Origin: Polynucleobacter meluiroseus
GTDB lineage: Bacteria > Bacteroidota > Bacteroidia > Flavobacteriales_D > Crocinitomicaceae
Direction: 5' to 3'
Assembly: GCA_943328715.2 (NCBI GenBank)
Contig: CALQBB020000003.1
Location: 1-12,958 of the forward strand
Length of the DNA: 12,958 bases
The notes under the pieces are model-generated. The model did not search any database and was not told the DNA's origin. It saw nothing but the letters and a program-made list of their open reading frames with translations. This document shows, one piece after another, positions 1 through 6,574 of this stretch; position 1 is the stretch's first letter; each line of letters opens with the position of its first letter. Made by a program: the position numbers and the translations under genes.

Positions 1-640
1 CTAAATCTGGCGGTTCAATGCCCAGCTCTTTTTCGATTTCGTATTGGTATTTTGGACGCTGAGGTCCTAATTTGCGGTAATAAAAGGCCAAAAACACTCC
101 GATAATCATTCCACTGAGGTGTCCTTCCCAAGAGATGCGCTCCTTCGTTGGAAATATTCCCCAAATCATGGAGCCGTACAAAAAGACGATAAACAAGGCC
201 AAGGCTTGCAAGGGCAAGTATTTTCTCAGTACTCCAGAAGTAAAAAGGAAAGCGGCCAAACTGTAAATCACTCCGCTCATGCCAATGTGGTGTGCGCCAT
301 TGTTCGCTCCAAAGACCCAAAGGAAAAGTCCGGTCAAAAACCAGCTAAACAAAAAGACTTTCAGCGCAATTTCTTTGTAGGAATAAAACAACAAGGTCAT
401 CAACAAGAAAGCAGGAACAGAATTATTCAAAATGTGTTTTACATCCGAATGTGCGTGAATCCAAGGCATAAAAAGGATTCCCTTCAAGCCAGAAAGCTGT
501 TTTGGAACGACTCCGAGTCGATGAAAATCGTAGATAAAGAGAAAATCCGCCCAATAAATCAACCACATGATGAGCAACGCCACCAAAGCAGGTGGAATGG
601 CATTTCTCAAATGAGATTCAAAGGGTGGCGTTTGTTGCAT
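1..640 (-). CDS. Rhomboid family intramembrane serine protease (3' end cut by window)
   Basis: Reading the minus strand from the ATG at 640-638 gives 213 codons with no stop before the left edge, so the C-terminus is missing. The product is a polytopic membrane protein that cleaves substrates within the membrane. Visible family marks are HILNN (residues 69-73, matching the conserved H..N of the HLxxN motif), the catalytic-Ser motif GMSG with Ser122, and the catalytic His174 in WEGHLSG on a later membrane helix. Hydrophobic segments lie near residues 15-38, 76-88, 93-112, 120-135, 143-162 and 174-188, followed by a charged cytoplasmic-like tail. The frame stays open upstream of 640 without another ATG, so 640 is the most natural start. 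A near-consensus -7 box (TATCTTTT) reads on the minus strand 15 nt before it. The gene is divergent from the DUF2480 gene. The natural substrate cannot be told from sequence. Confidence 0.93.
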   Translation of the reverse strand, partial: MQQTPPFESHLRNAIPPALVALLIMWLIYWADFLFIYDFHRLGVVPKQLSGLKGILFMPWIHAHSDVKHILNNSVPAFLLMTLLFYSYKEIALKVFLFSWFLTGLFLWVFGANNGAHHIGMSGVIYSLAAFLFTSGVLRKYLPLQALALFIVFLYGSMIWGIFPTKERISWEGHLSGMIIGVFLAFYYRKLGPQRPKYQYEIEKELGIEPPDL

Positions 641-725
641 CGTCCACCAAATGTCAAAAGATATGCCTAGTTGAAAATACTGACAGACTGTCCTAAAAAT
701 AAAGGCCCTGTTTTTAACAATCCCT

Positions 726-733
726 TATCTTTG
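726..733 (+). promoter_or_regulatory. Bacteroidetes -7 box (TATCTTTG) of the DUF2480-menA unit
   Basis: TATCTTTG is a perfect match to the Bacteroidetes -7 consensus TAnnTTTG. Its last G lies only 4 nt before the ATG at 738, so transcription would begin at or within a base or two of the start codon. No clear TTTG -33 element is seen 18-21 nt upstream. The match is seen directly; promoter function is inferred. Confidence 0.55.
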
Positions 734-737
734 TAAC

Positions 738-1241
738 ATGGAGGAAATTAAAAACAAGGTCAAGGAAAGCAGTCTCATTCAGATGGACTTGGCGGATTTC
801 AAACCGAAAGAAAAAATCGTGGGTCTCGACTTAGCTGCACAGCTTTGGCAGGGATTGGTTTTGAAAGAAAAAGACTTTCGATCCTGGATTAAAACAGAAG
901 TTTGGGAACAATTTGACGGTCAAGCTGTCTACATTCATTGTTCCGCGGATGCAATTGTTCCTACCTGGGCATACATGTTAGTGGCATCGGCGCTGCAAAC
1001 ACACGCTGCCTATGTTGTCGTTGGATCACAGCTAGAACTCGAAAAAGCGCTCATCCGAAGAAACATGGAACAACTTGATTTAGGTCCATTTCAAGACGGA
1101 AAAGTCATCATCAAAGGATGCAGTGACATTTCTTGTCCGGAATATGCCATGGCAACCCTTGTTCAAAAGTTACAAACAACGGTTCAGTCCATCATGTATG
1201 GCGAACCTTGTTCCACCGTTCCCATTTACAAACGCAAATAA
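738..1241 (+). CDS. DUF2480 family protein
   Basis: A 167-residue soluble protein with no signal peptide or membrane segment. It matches the DUF2480 pattern as I know it: an N-terminal MEEIKNKV-like start, then WQGLVLKEKDFR (residues about 38-49), HCSADAIVPTWAYMLVA (about 68-84), KGCS (about 129-132) and a C-terminal GEPCSTVPIYKR. The Cys residues in the HCSAD, KGCS and GEPCSTVP blocks fall in strongly conserved-looking stretches and could bind metal or be redox active, but that is inference. I know of no assigned biochemical role for the family. The start at 738 is supported because the first residues look like the family N-terminus. The stop is 1 nt before menA, so the two are co-transcribed. 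Confidence 0.85.
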   Translation: MEEIKNKVKESSLIQMDLADFKPKEKIVGLDLAAQLWQGLVLKEKDFRSWIKTEVWEQFDGQAVYIHCSADAIVPTWAYMLVASALQTHAAYVVVGSQLELEKALIRRNMEQLDLGPFQDGKVIIKGCSDISCPEYAMATLVQKLQTTVQSIMYGEPCSTVPIYKRK

Positions 1242-1242
1242 C

Positions 1243-2151
1243 ATGAAAATAAAAGCTTGGTTAAACGCTGCACGGTTGCGCACATTGCCGCTTTCCGTTT
1301 CTGGAATCATCATGGGATCTGGACTCGCAGCTGCTTTAGGAAAATGGGATGGACTCATTTTTTCCTTGGCAATGCTTACCACCATCGGATTTCAAGTTGT
1401 TTCCAATTTCGCCAACGATTTAGGCGATAGTCAAAAAGGAACCGACAACGAAAACCGTGTTGGACCTAAACGCACCATACAAGCAGGATTAATTTCCCAA
1501 AAAGAAATGAAACGCGGCATTTTTCTGACCTCACTCCTATCCGCCTCCGCAGCGATTTCACTCATTGCCATCAGCGCGAAGAATTTAACCTCTCAGTCCA
1601 TGTTTGTGTACTTAGTACTAGCCGGACTCTGCATTCTCGCTGCGATTACCTACACCGTTGGAAAAAATGCCTACGGTTACCGTGGACTCGGAGACCTGAT
1701 GGTCTTTATTTTCTTCGGATTAGTGAGCGTACTCGGTGTTTTTCAGCTGTATGGACTCAGTTTTGAATGGTTGGTCTTGTTTCCAGCCATCACCATCGGA
1801 CTTTGGAGTACTGCGGTTTTGAACTTGAACAACCTACGGGACATTGAAAACGACCGAAAATCAGCAAAAAAGACCATGATTGTCAAGTTAGGCTTCAAAA
1901 AAGGAAAAATCTACCATGCTTTTTTAATTGTTGGTGGCGCATTGACCATCTGGACAACCGTTTATTTCTTGGCCAGAATCTCGATGAATCCCTTCTTATT
2001 CCTGTCCTTGATTCCGAGCATTTTGTTGTTTATTCACTTGAAGAAAGTATTTTTAACCACCAATCCATCCAGCCTAGATTCAGAACTAAAGAAGGTCGCT
2101 TTGTTGACTTTTTTCACTTCCGTGATCTTTGCTATTGCATTGAATTATTAA
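1243..2151 (+). CDS. menA: 1,4-dihydroxy-2-naphthoate polyprenyltransferase MenA
   Basis: A UbiA-superfamily integral membrane prenyltransferase of 302 residues, a normal MenA length. It attaches the polyprenyl chain to 1,4-dihydroxy-2-naphthoate, giving demethylmenaquinone. The two Asp-rich motifs that bind Mg-diphosphate are visible: NFANDLGD (residues 55-62) followed by GTDNENRVGPKR, and NLRDIENDRKSAKKT (about 197-211) with D200 and D204. The N-terminal block WLNAARLRTLPLSVSGIIMGS is typical of MenA. About eight hydrophobic helices are seen. The frame is open 40 codons further upstream, inside the DUF2480 gene, but that stretch lacks family character. The ATG at 1243, 1 nt after the upstream stop, is preferred. 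Tight coupling to DUF2480 suggests joint expression. The last residues are hydrophobic and end in LNY, with no sign of truncation. Confidence 0.96.
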   Translation: MKIKAWLNAARLRTLPLSVSGIIMGSGLAAALGKWDGLIFSLAMLTTIGFQVVSNFANDLGDSQKGTDNENRVGPKRTIQAGLISQKEMKRGIFLTSLLSASAAISLIAISAKNLTSQSMFVYLVLAGLCILAAITYTVGKNAYGYRGLGDLMVFIFFGLVSVLGVFQLYGLSFEWLVLFPAITIGLWSTAVLNLNNLRDIENDRKSAKKTMIVKLGFKKGKIYHAFLIVGGALTIWTTVYFLARISMNPFLFLSLIPSILLFIHLKKVFLTTNPSSLDSELKKVALLTFFTSVIFAIALNY

Positions 2152-2160
2152 ATTTATTTC

Positions 2161-2182
2161 CAGGAGAAAATTGTCCTGTTTT
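2161..2182 (+). terminator. Weak intrinsic terminator after menA
   Basis: CAGGA (2161-2165) can pair with TCCTG (2174-2178) across an 8-nt loop, followed directly by TTTT. The stem is only 5 bp, so termination would be inefficient. It is the only hairpin I see in the 80 nt between menA and etfB. Confidence 0.35.
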
Positions 2183-2198
2183 GGTAGATTAATTTCCT

Positions 2199-2206
2199 TA
2201 AATTTG
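2199..2206 (+). promoter_or_regulatory. Bacteroidetes -7 box (TAAATTTG) upstream of etfB
   Basis: TAAATTTG fits TAnnTTTG exactly and sits 25 nt before the etfB ATG. A TTTG at 2180-2183 could act as a -33 element, but its 15-nt spacer is shorter than the roughly 19 nt expected. This suggests that the etf genes have their own promoter separate from menA. Confidence 0.5.
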
Positions 2207-2231
2207 CATCACTTTTTAAAAGATATAGAAC

Positions 2232-2972
2232 ATGAATATTTTGGTTTGCATCAGTAAAGCTCCAGATACCACTTCTAAAATTGCGTTTACAAACAACAGT
2301 ACGCAGTTCGATGAAAATGGAGTTCAATTTATTGTTAATCCTTACGATGAGTGGTATGCACTTGTTCGTGCACTTGAGTTAAAAGAAACGATTGGCGGAA
2401 ATGTAACCATCGTTACTGTTGGAACAGCGACAGATGAAGCCATTATCCGTAAAGCGTTAGCGATTGGTGCGGACGAAGCCGTGCGTATCGATGCAGATCC
2501 AAAAGACGCCTATTTCGTTGCCATGCAGATTTCTTCTTACGCGAAAGCAAAAGGATTCGATTTAGTGATGACCGGAAAAGAAACCATCAATTACAACGGT
2601 TCTCAAGTGGGTGGAATGATTGCAGAAGCAATGGACCTTCCATTTGTTTCTTTGGCAACTAAATTAGATGCGAACGGAACGAAATTGACCTTGGAACGTG
2701 AAATCGTTGGAGGTGTTCAAGTTGTAGAAGTACAAACTCCCGCAGTAATCTCTTGTGCTAAAGGAATGGCAGAACAACGCATTCCAAACATGCGCGGAAT
2801 CATGGCGGCTAGAACGAAACCGTTAACCGTTATTCCTGCTGAAGCAGTAGAAGATTTGACAAGCTATGCCACATATAGCATGCCGAATGCGAAGTCTTCC
2901 GTGAAGATGATCGATCCTTCGAACATGGATGAGCTTGTCGCTCTATTACACAATGAAGCTAAAGTAATTTAA
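2232..2972 (+). CDS. etfB: Electron transfer flavoprotein, beta subunit
   Basis: A 246-residue cytoplasmic protein of the ETF beta family. With EtfA it forms a soluble FAD- and AMP-containing heterodimer that takes electrons from acyl-CoA and other flavin dehydrogenases and passes them on towards the quinone pool. Family marks are the N-terminal MNILVCISKAPDT, the segment VNPYDEWYALVRALELKE (about 35-52), VTVGTATDEAIIRKALAIGADEAVRI (about 62-86), MTGKETINYNGSQVGGMIAE (about 113-132), and the ETF beta signature region LEREIVGGVQVVEVQTPAVIS (about 154-174) followed by PNMRGIMAARTKPL. The length is normal. The start follows a -7 box by 25 nt. The stop lies 10 nt before etfA, with an A-rich spacer (GAAAAGACAC), so the pair is one operon. 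Confidence 0.97.
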   Translation: MNILVCISKAPDTTSKIAFTNNSTQFDENGVQFIVNPYDEWYALVRALELKETIGGNVTIVTVGTATDEAIIRKALAIGADEAVRIDADPKDAYFVAMQISSYAKAKGFDLVMTGKETINYNGSQVGGMIAEAMDLPFVSLATKLDANGTKLTLEREIVGGVQVVEVQTPAVISCAKGMAEQRIPNMRGIMAARTKPLTVIPAEAVEDLTSYATYSMPNAKSSVKMIDPSNMDELVALLHNEAKVI

Positions 2973-2982
2973 GAAAAGACAC

Positions 2983-3924
2983 ATGGTACTCGTATATATC
3001 AATTCAACAACTGGATTATCCAAAGCAGCTTTGGAAACAGTGACTTACGGTAAAAAATTAAGTGGCGATGTGACAGTGATCACAAACGGTTCCGCTTCAA
3101 ATGAGCAATTAGCTCAACTAGGTGAATACGGCGCGTCGAAAGTATTGGTTGACCGTTCTGTGGATGGAGAAGATCCACAACAACTCGCGCGTTTAGTAGC
3201 AGCTGTCGCAGATCAAGTTTCTGCTTCAACGGTTATTTTCTCACATGATATTTATGGAAAAGCTGTCGCTCCAAGACTTTCTGTTCGCATGAAAGCTGGA
3301 TTGGTAGCTGGCGCAATCGCTATTCCGGAAGCAGATGGTTCTGTGAAAGTGAACGTATTCTCTGGAAAAGCAGTTGGATACGTGAAAGTAGCGAGCGCAA
3401 AACAAATTATTTCCTTGTTGCCAAACAGCATCCAACCTGAAAAAACAGGAAGCGCATGTTCCGTGGAAGAAACAAGTGGATTAGCTGGAGCATCAGCGAT
3501 TAGCGTACTAGAAACGAAAAAACCAGAAGGAAATATTCCATTACCGGAAGCTGAATTAGTCGTTTCTGCAGGACGTGGATTGAAAGGTCCAGAGAACTGG
3601 GGAATGATCGAAGAATTGGCAACAGCACTTGGCGCAGCAACAGCTTGTTCTCGTCCAGTAGCAGACATCGGTTGGAGACCTCACCACGAACATGTGGGTC
3701 AAACAGGTGTTGCTATTCGTCCAAACTTATACATTGCCGTTGGAATCTCCGGAGCAATTCAACACCTTGCAGGTGTAAACGGTTCCAAAGTGATCGTTGT
3801 CGTGAATACGGACACCGAAGCACCATTCTTCAAAGCAGCAGATTACGGTGTAGTGGGTGATGCGTTTGAAGTGATTCCACGCTTAACGGAAGCAGTGAAA
3901 CGTTTCAAAGCAACTCAACATTAA
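2983..3924 (+). CDS. etfA: Electron transfer flavoprotein, alpha subunit
   Basis: A 313-residue alpha subunit of the same heterodimer. The N-terminal half (about 1-185) is the Rossmann-like domain shared with EtfB. The C-terminal half (about 190-313) is the FAD-binding domain, with VSAGRGLKGPENWGMIEELA (about 194-213), SRPVADIGW (223-231), HHEHVGQTGVAIRPNLYIA (about 234-252), GISGAIQHLAG (254-264) and NTDTEAPFFKAADYGVVGD (about 275-293). These stretches contact FAD in known ETF structures. All key blocks are present and the length is normal. It is translated directly after etfB. The partner ETF:quinone oxidoreductase and the acyl-CoA dehydrogenases are not in this window. Confidence 0.97.
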   Translation: MVLVYINSTTGLSKAALETVTYGKKLSGDVTVITNGSASNEQLAQLGEYGASKVLVDRSVDGEDPQQLARLVAAVADQVSASTVIFSHDIYGKAVAPRLSVRMKAGLVAGAIAIPEADGSVKVNVFSGKAVGYVKVASAKQIISLLPNSIQPEKTGSACSVEETSGLAGASAISVLETKKPEGNIPLPEAELVVSAGRGLKGPENWGMIEELATALGAATACSRPVADIGWRPHHEHVGQTGVAIRPNLYIAVGISGAIQHLAGVNGSKVIVVVNTDTEAPFFKAADYGVVGDAFEVIPRLTEAVKRFKATQH

Positions 3925-3951
3925 TCCGTATCTTCGTTAGAAACAAGAGTT

Positions 3952-4542
3952 ATGCAGAAAATCAAGTTGGAAATAACAGGAATTGAATATAGCCGAACGC
4001 AGTCCGGCTCTTACGTCCTGACCCTTCTTGAGGTCGCAGGGAAACGAAAATTACCCATCGTCATTGGCGGATTCGAGGCACAAGCAATTGCAGTGGAATT
4101 AGAGAAAATGGTTCCCTCTCGTCCCCTCACCCACGATTTATTCAAATCTTTTTGTAAATCCTTTGGGGTTAACGTAAAGGAAATACTCATCTATAAATTT
4201 TTCGAAGGCGTCTTCTATTCCAAATTGATTTGTGAAAAAGACGGGCAACAAACGGAAATCGATAGCCGAACATCCGATGCGATTGCCATTGGGGTTCGTT
4301 TTAATGCTCCTATTTACACCCTTGGAATCATTTTAGACGAAGTTGGCGGAGCTGAAAATGCTACCGACGACACATTTGACTTTGACGAGGATGAAGAAGA
4401 AGATAACGTTTTTGCAACAGAAGGAAACGAGTGGAAGGATGTCAGTGAAGATGAACTTTCTCATCAACTGTCGGAGGCGATTGACAATGAAGATTATGAA
4501 CTAGCCTCTAAAATACGTGATGAAATCAAACGACGCGGTTAA
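3952..4542 (+). CDS. Bifunctional nuclease (DUF151) with C-terminal UVR motif
   Basis: A 196-residue soluble protein. Residues 1-130 form a bifunctional-nuclease (BFN/DUF151) domain, with YVLTLLEVAGKRKLPIVIGG (about 21-40), FEAQAIAVELE (41-51), RPLTHDLF (57-64) and SRTSDAIAIGVRFNAPIY (about 105-122). The family name comes from plant members with DNase and RNase activity; activity here is inferred. A very acidic linker (about 137-152, rich in D and E) leads to a UVR motif at about 166-196 (LSEAIDNEDYELASKIRDEIKR), the short helical hairpin found in UvrB, UvrC and Clp-associated proteins and used for protein-protein contact. The gene follows etfA by 27 nt, with an imperfect -7-like box (TATCTTCG, 3929-3936). 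Its end overlaps the next gene, so it is probably coupled to the nucleoside transporter. Confidence 0.9.
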   Translation: MQKIKLEITGIEYSRTQSGSYVLTLLEVAGKRKLPIVIGGFEAQAIAVELEKMVPSRPLTHDLFKSFCKSFGVNVKEILIYKFFEGVFYSKLICEKDGQQTEIDSRTSDAIAIGVRFNAPIYTLGIILDEVGGAENATDDTFDFDEDEEEDNVFATEGNEWKDVSEDELSHQLSEAIDNEDYELASKIRDEIKRRG

Positions 4543-5833
4543 TACCTCCATTTCGACAATCAAGTACAAATTAACAGCGATGAGCTTCTTACAGTTCTTC
4601 GTCTGGGGAGCTTGGTTAACAACCATCGGGACCTATTGCACCGTTGGCAAAGGTTGGACCTTCGGACAATTCGGAGCGATTTTTTCTACTTTAGCCTTGT
4701 CTTCAATCCTCATGCCTTCCATCATCGGAATCATTGCCGATAAATGGATGCGCGCCGAACGCCTGTATGGCTTATTGCACATTTGCTACGGAAGCATTTT
4801 GTTGCTCATCCCAAACCTTACCTTCGTTCAAGAAAACGTTCCTTTCTTCTCAAACATGCCGGAGTACGATGTCCTATATTGGGTAATTTTCGCCGGAATG
4901 ATTTGCTACATGCCAACCATTTCTTTGTCAAACTCCGTTTCCTACCGCATTCTAAACATGTTCAACGGGAACGTTGTCAAGGATTTTCCTTCCATTCGCG
5001 TTTGGGGAACTGTTGGCTTCATCGCTGCTATGTGGACCACAAACTTGACCGGAAGCAAAGACAATTCCATGCAGTTTGTGATTGCGGGTGTGAGCGCCAT
5101 CCTACTTGGACTCTACGCCTTTACCCTACCTGCGTGTTCACCTGAAGGAAAAAGCGCTGAGAAAAAATCCTTGGTTTCCATGCTCGGACTTGATGCTTTT
5201 CGATTATTTGGTTCGTACAAAATGGCCTTGTTTTTCGTGTTTTCGATGTTACTTGGTGCGGCCTTGCAATTATCAAACATGTACGGCGATGCCTTTTTAA
5301 GTGGATTCCCTGCAGGATCAGTGGTAGAAAAATATTCAACCATCATCTACTCCATTTCACAGTTTTCGGAAACAGCATTCATTTTAACCATTCCATTCTT
5401 CTTGAAGAAATTCGGGATGAAAAACGTCATGTTATTCGCCTTGTTCGCTTGGGTCTTGCGCTACGGATTCTTTGCCTTCGGAATGGTGCCAATGGGCAGT
5501 GTCTTCATCGTGTTGTCGTGCATCGTTTACGGAATGGCCTTTGACTTCTTCTTGATTTCGGGGTCCATGTACATCGAAACAACGACCGATTCTCGCTTGC
5601 GTTCCAGTGCACAAGGATTGTTCATTATGATGACGAATGGCTTCGGTGCGTACTTTGGAACCATGATCAGCAGTTGGGTGATTGATCGCTACTTTACATT
5701 TTCAGACGGAACCATTAATTGGCATTTCACGTGGATCACCTTTGCGGGATATTGTTTGGTCGTAGCGGTGTTATTCGCAGTCTTGTTCAAACATGAACAC
5801 CGTCCAGAGGAGATTAACTCCCCAACTCATTAA
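4520..5833 (+). CDS. nupG: Nucleoside permease, NupG family (nucleoside:H+ symporter, MFS)
   Basis: A 437-residue, 12-helix membrane transporter closely resembling E. coli NupG along its whole length. Blocks shared with NupG, as I recall its sequence, include SFLQFFVWGAWLTTIGTY near the start, GIIADKWMRAERLYG, ICYMPTISLSNSVSYR, FPSIRVWGTVGFIAAMW, ALFFVFSMLLGAALQLSNMYG, FSETAFILTIPFFLKKFGMKNVM and SSAQGLFIMMTNGFGAYFG. The role is proton-driven import of nucleosides across the inner membrane. The ATG at 4520 is chosen over the GTG at 4517 and the ATG at 4580, because the latter would start right at the first helix and lose the short charged N-terminus. This start overlaps the nuclease gene by 23 nt, so translational coupling is likely. 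The stop shares TTAA with the convergent regulator gene. Confidence 0.95.
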   Translation: MKSNDAVNTSISTIKYKLTAMSFLQFFVWGAWLTTIGTYCTVGKGWTFGQFGAIFSTLALSSILMPSIIGIIADKWMRAERLYGLLHICYGSILLLIPNLTFVQENVPFFSNMPEYDVLYWVIFAGMICYMPTISLSNSVSYRILNMFNGNVVKDFPSIRVWGTVGFIAAMWTTNLTGSKDNSMQFVIAGVSAILLGLYAFTLPACSPEGKSAEKKSLVSMLGLDAFRLFGSYKMALFFVFSMLLGAALQLSNMYGDAFLSGFPAGSVVEKYSTIIYSISQFSETAFILTIPFFLKKFGMKNVMLFALFAWVLRYGFFAFGMVPMGSVFIVLSCIVYGMAFDFFLISGSMYIETTTDSRLRSSAQGLFIMMTNGFGAYFGTMISSWVIDRYFTFSDGTINWHFTWITFAGYCLVVAVLFAVLFKHEHRPEEINSPTH

Positions 5834-6513
5834 GAAACAAACTTGTATCCAACTCCACGAATGGAAAAGAAATGTCGCGGCGTCTTTGGATCCGCTTCGA
5901 ATAACTTTCTAAAAACAAGTATGTAATTGTCAATCGTACGCGTTGTTGGAAATTGATCAGCTCCCCAAACTCGGTCCAAAATCTCATTTCTAGATATCAC
6001 TTTTCCTTCTTTCTCGTGGAATAAAGTCAATAATTCCATTTCGCGCTTAGAAAATTGATGAACGGCTATTCCAGCCTCGTTTTGTACGCTGAAGGTGCTA
6101 AAATCAATGCGATAACCACCAATTTTCATGTAACTCTGTGTCTCCGCACTGACGAGTCCTTGGGTTAGAATCTGGACTTTCAACAACAATTCTTCGAGGT
6201 CAAAGGGTTTCGCCAAGTAATCATTCGCACCTAGTTTGAGTCCGGCAACGCGATCAGCGGTTGTCCCTTTTGCGGACAAAAACAAAATGGGCGTGGCATC
6301 ATGTTTTCGGATTTCGCGGCAAATGTCGAATCCATTCACGTGTGGTAACATCACGTCCAAAATAATCAGGTCAAAATGAAAAGGTTTTGACAAAACATCT
6401 AATGCTTTTTGTCCGTCCATAAAACAGTGAACATGATAGCCCTCCATCTCCAGATTAAGGGAGATAAGCTCCACTAAACTTTGTTCATCTTCGACCAAAC
6501 AAACACGCAACAT
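5830..6513 (-). CDS. OmpR/PhoB-family response regulator (no kinase next to it)
   Basis: A 227-residue two-component transcription factor. The receiver domain (about 1-118) has the acidic pair E8/D9, the phosphoacceptor D53 in LIILDVMLP, S80 in ILFLSAKG and K102 in YLAKPFDLEELL. A winged-helix DNA-binding domain follows at about 130-227, with FSKREMELLTLF, GKVISRNEILDRVWG, RTIDNYILVFRKLFE and the C-terminal FFSIRGVGYKFV. All residues needed for phosphorylation are present. No histidine kinase gene is adjacent: the neighbours are a transporter and a protease. The kinase must therefore be encoded elsewhere, or the gene is an orphan. Its -7-like box (TAATTTTC, minus strand, 6527-6520) is only 6 nt before the ATG. 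It is divergent from the protease gene, which makes control of that gene or of itself plausible, but nothing in the sequence proves it. Confidence 0.95.
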   Translation of the reverse strand: MLRVCLVEDEQSLVELISLNLEMEGYHVHCFMDGQKALDVLSKPFHFDLIILDVMLPHVNGFDICREIRKHDATPILFLSAKGTTADRVAGLKLGANDYLAKPFDLEELLLKVQILTQGLVSAETQSYMKIGGYRIDFSTFSVQNEAGIAVHQFSKREMELLTLFHEKEGKVISRNEILDRVWGADQFPTTRTIDNYILVFRKLFEADPKTPRHFFSIRGVGYKFVS

Positions 6514-6516
6514 ACC

Positions 6517-6546
6517 TTTGAAAATTAAGAAAAAGTTCTATTTTTG
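6517..6546 (+). promoter_or_regulatory. Full Bacteroidetes-type promoter of the secreted protease gene
   Basis: TTTG (6517-6520), an 18-nt spacer and TATTTTTG (6539-6546) match the Bacteroidetes -33/-7 layout closely. The ATG of the protease lies 28 nt after the -7 box. This is the best-formed promoter in the window. A three-codon ORF (ATG 6567, Met-Lys-Pro, stop 6576-6578) lies in the leader and its stop overlaps the protease ATG. Confidence 0.65.
6520..6527 (-). promoter_or_regulatory. Possible -7 box of the response regulator gene
   Basis: On the minus strand TAATTTTC matches TAnnTTTG at all but the last base and ends 6 nt before the regulator ATG, implying a very short leader. Its first base overlaps the last G of the TTTG -33 element of the opposite protease promoter, so the two promoters could compete. 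No -33 element is clear. Confidence 0.3.
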
Positions 6547-6574
6547 AGGTGAAATTACAACAAACTATGAAACC

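Noticed and set aside
119..670. 183-codon plus-strand open frame over the left end
   Set aside because: It is antisense to the rhomboid gene, which has recognisable catalytic motifs. The plus-strand protein is rich in Q, K and R with no fold signature.
1123..1242. 40-codon upstream extension of menA
   Set aside because: It lies inside the DUF2480 gene in another frame and does not look like a MenA N-terminus, while the ATG at 1243 gives the normal length.
3252..3668. 138-codon minus-strand frame
   Set aside because: Shadow of etfA, caused by its codon use; etfA is unmistakable in the other direction.
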